Positions 5,801 through 5,863 of a stretch of DNA of 5,863 nucleotides are shown piece after piece; the stretch's first letter is position 1; every line of letters starts with the position of its first letter. The notes beneath the pieces were generated by a model that saw only the letters and a list, made by a program, of their open reading frames with translations, searched no databases and had not been told where the DNA came from. Origin of the DNA: SAR324 cluster bacterium. GTDB taxonomy: Bacteria > SAR324 > NAC60-12. The position numbers and the translations under genes were made by a program. The stretch is taken from positions 1 to 5,863 of the forward strand of contig JAPKDT010000136.1 of the NCBI GenBank assembly GCA_028822475.1, written 5' to 3'.

Positions 5801-5813
5801 CGCAGGAACGGAT
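5801..5813 (+). repeat. CGCAGGAACGGAT repeat, copy 2
   Basis: The second exact copy, 190 bases after the first. Here CGCA (5801-5804) and TGCG (5813-5816) form a 4-pair stem that presents GGAACGGA, with both GGA triplets, in an 8-base loop. Double GGA in one loop is the arrangement that could bind a CsrA dimer. That function is inferred. Confidence 0.55.
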
Positions 5814-5863
5814 GCGAAATTCCGTCAATGAGCAATGACAAGTAACTCCAAACGCAGGGATGC

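Larger units (their letters stand above)
5266..5863 (+). ncRNA. Candidate structured RNA with GGA-bearing hairpins
   Basis: No credible gene lies in this roughly 600-base stretch, but stem-loops follow each other closely. Main stems: TTTCGCTG/CAGCGAAA (5269-5276, 5293-5300) topped by CTTC-ATG-GAAG; CGCAG-CGG/CCG-CTGCG (within 5343-5373, 11 pairs, two mismatches); ATCAGC/GCTGAT (5408-5431); AACCTGG/CCGGGTT (5437-5458, one G-U) with loop TACGGAAA; GTTTCA-TGGA-TGAAAC (5553-5568); a 5643-5680 stem; a 14-pair 5694-5737 stem; and CGCA-GGAACGGA-TGCG (5801-5816). GGA in loops is the signature of RNAs that titrate CsrA/RsmA, such as CsrB and RsmZ. I count 14 GGA from 5215 to 5863, against roughly 8 expected for this base composition. 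No promoter or terminator is evident, so it could also be a long 3' UTR or the leader of a gene beyond the window. Strand is inferred from the GGA bias. Confidence 0.35.

Noticed and set aside
5611..5863. CRISPR array or integron attC from the repeated 13-mer
   Set aside because: Only two exact copies 190 bases apart, with no regular spacers, and no cas or integrase gene in the window.

Overview
The window holds three complete, co-directional, tandem flagellin-family genes and almost nothing else that codes. The genes lie at 58-1665, about 1919-3376 and 3748-5214. Non-coding gaps of 253 and 371 bases separate them, and a 649-base non-coding tail follows. The DNA is AT-rich and the genes have Shine-Dalgarno sites. 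Each product has a long central domain (about 485 to 535 residues in total) with a shared GYIGGEL-x-x-G-x-GQ block in the first and third. This suggests a motile Gram-negative bacterium of the broad deltaproteobacterial, SAR324 or magnetotactic kind. That placement is an inference from general resemblance and is not secure.

Layout. Bases 1-57 hold a short hairpin and a strong ribosome binding site for flagellin 1. Bases 1666-1918 hold nested inverted repeats, a terminator-like stem-loop whose apex carries CAGGATG, and a purine-rich leader for flagellin 2. Flagellin 2 is the odd one out. It keeps the central domain of its neighbours but has lost the hallmark sequences of the N- and C-terminal filament-forming arms, and it has two cysteines. 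Bases 3377-3747 hold a stem-loop, an 18-base palindrome, a very AT-rich 12-base inverted repeat and a structured leader for flagellin 3. Flagellin 3 is the most canonical of the three. Bases 5215-5863 contain no convincing gene but a dense succession of stem-loops, several with GGA in the loop.

How the parts may work together. Flagellins 1 and 3 look like ordinary filament subunits. Flagellin 2 may be a specialised minor subunit, a junction or cap-like variant, or a non-polymerising relative. GGA-bearing hairpins, the type of element bound by CsrA/RsmA translational repressors, appear between flagellins 1 and 2, in the leaders and especially in the 3' tail. The most interesting hypothesis is that the tail encodes a CsrA-sequestering RNA, or a structured 3' UTR, that tunes flagellin translation. 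This rests on visible sequence and hand-drawn pairing only. No CsrA, FliW or FliS gene is in the window.
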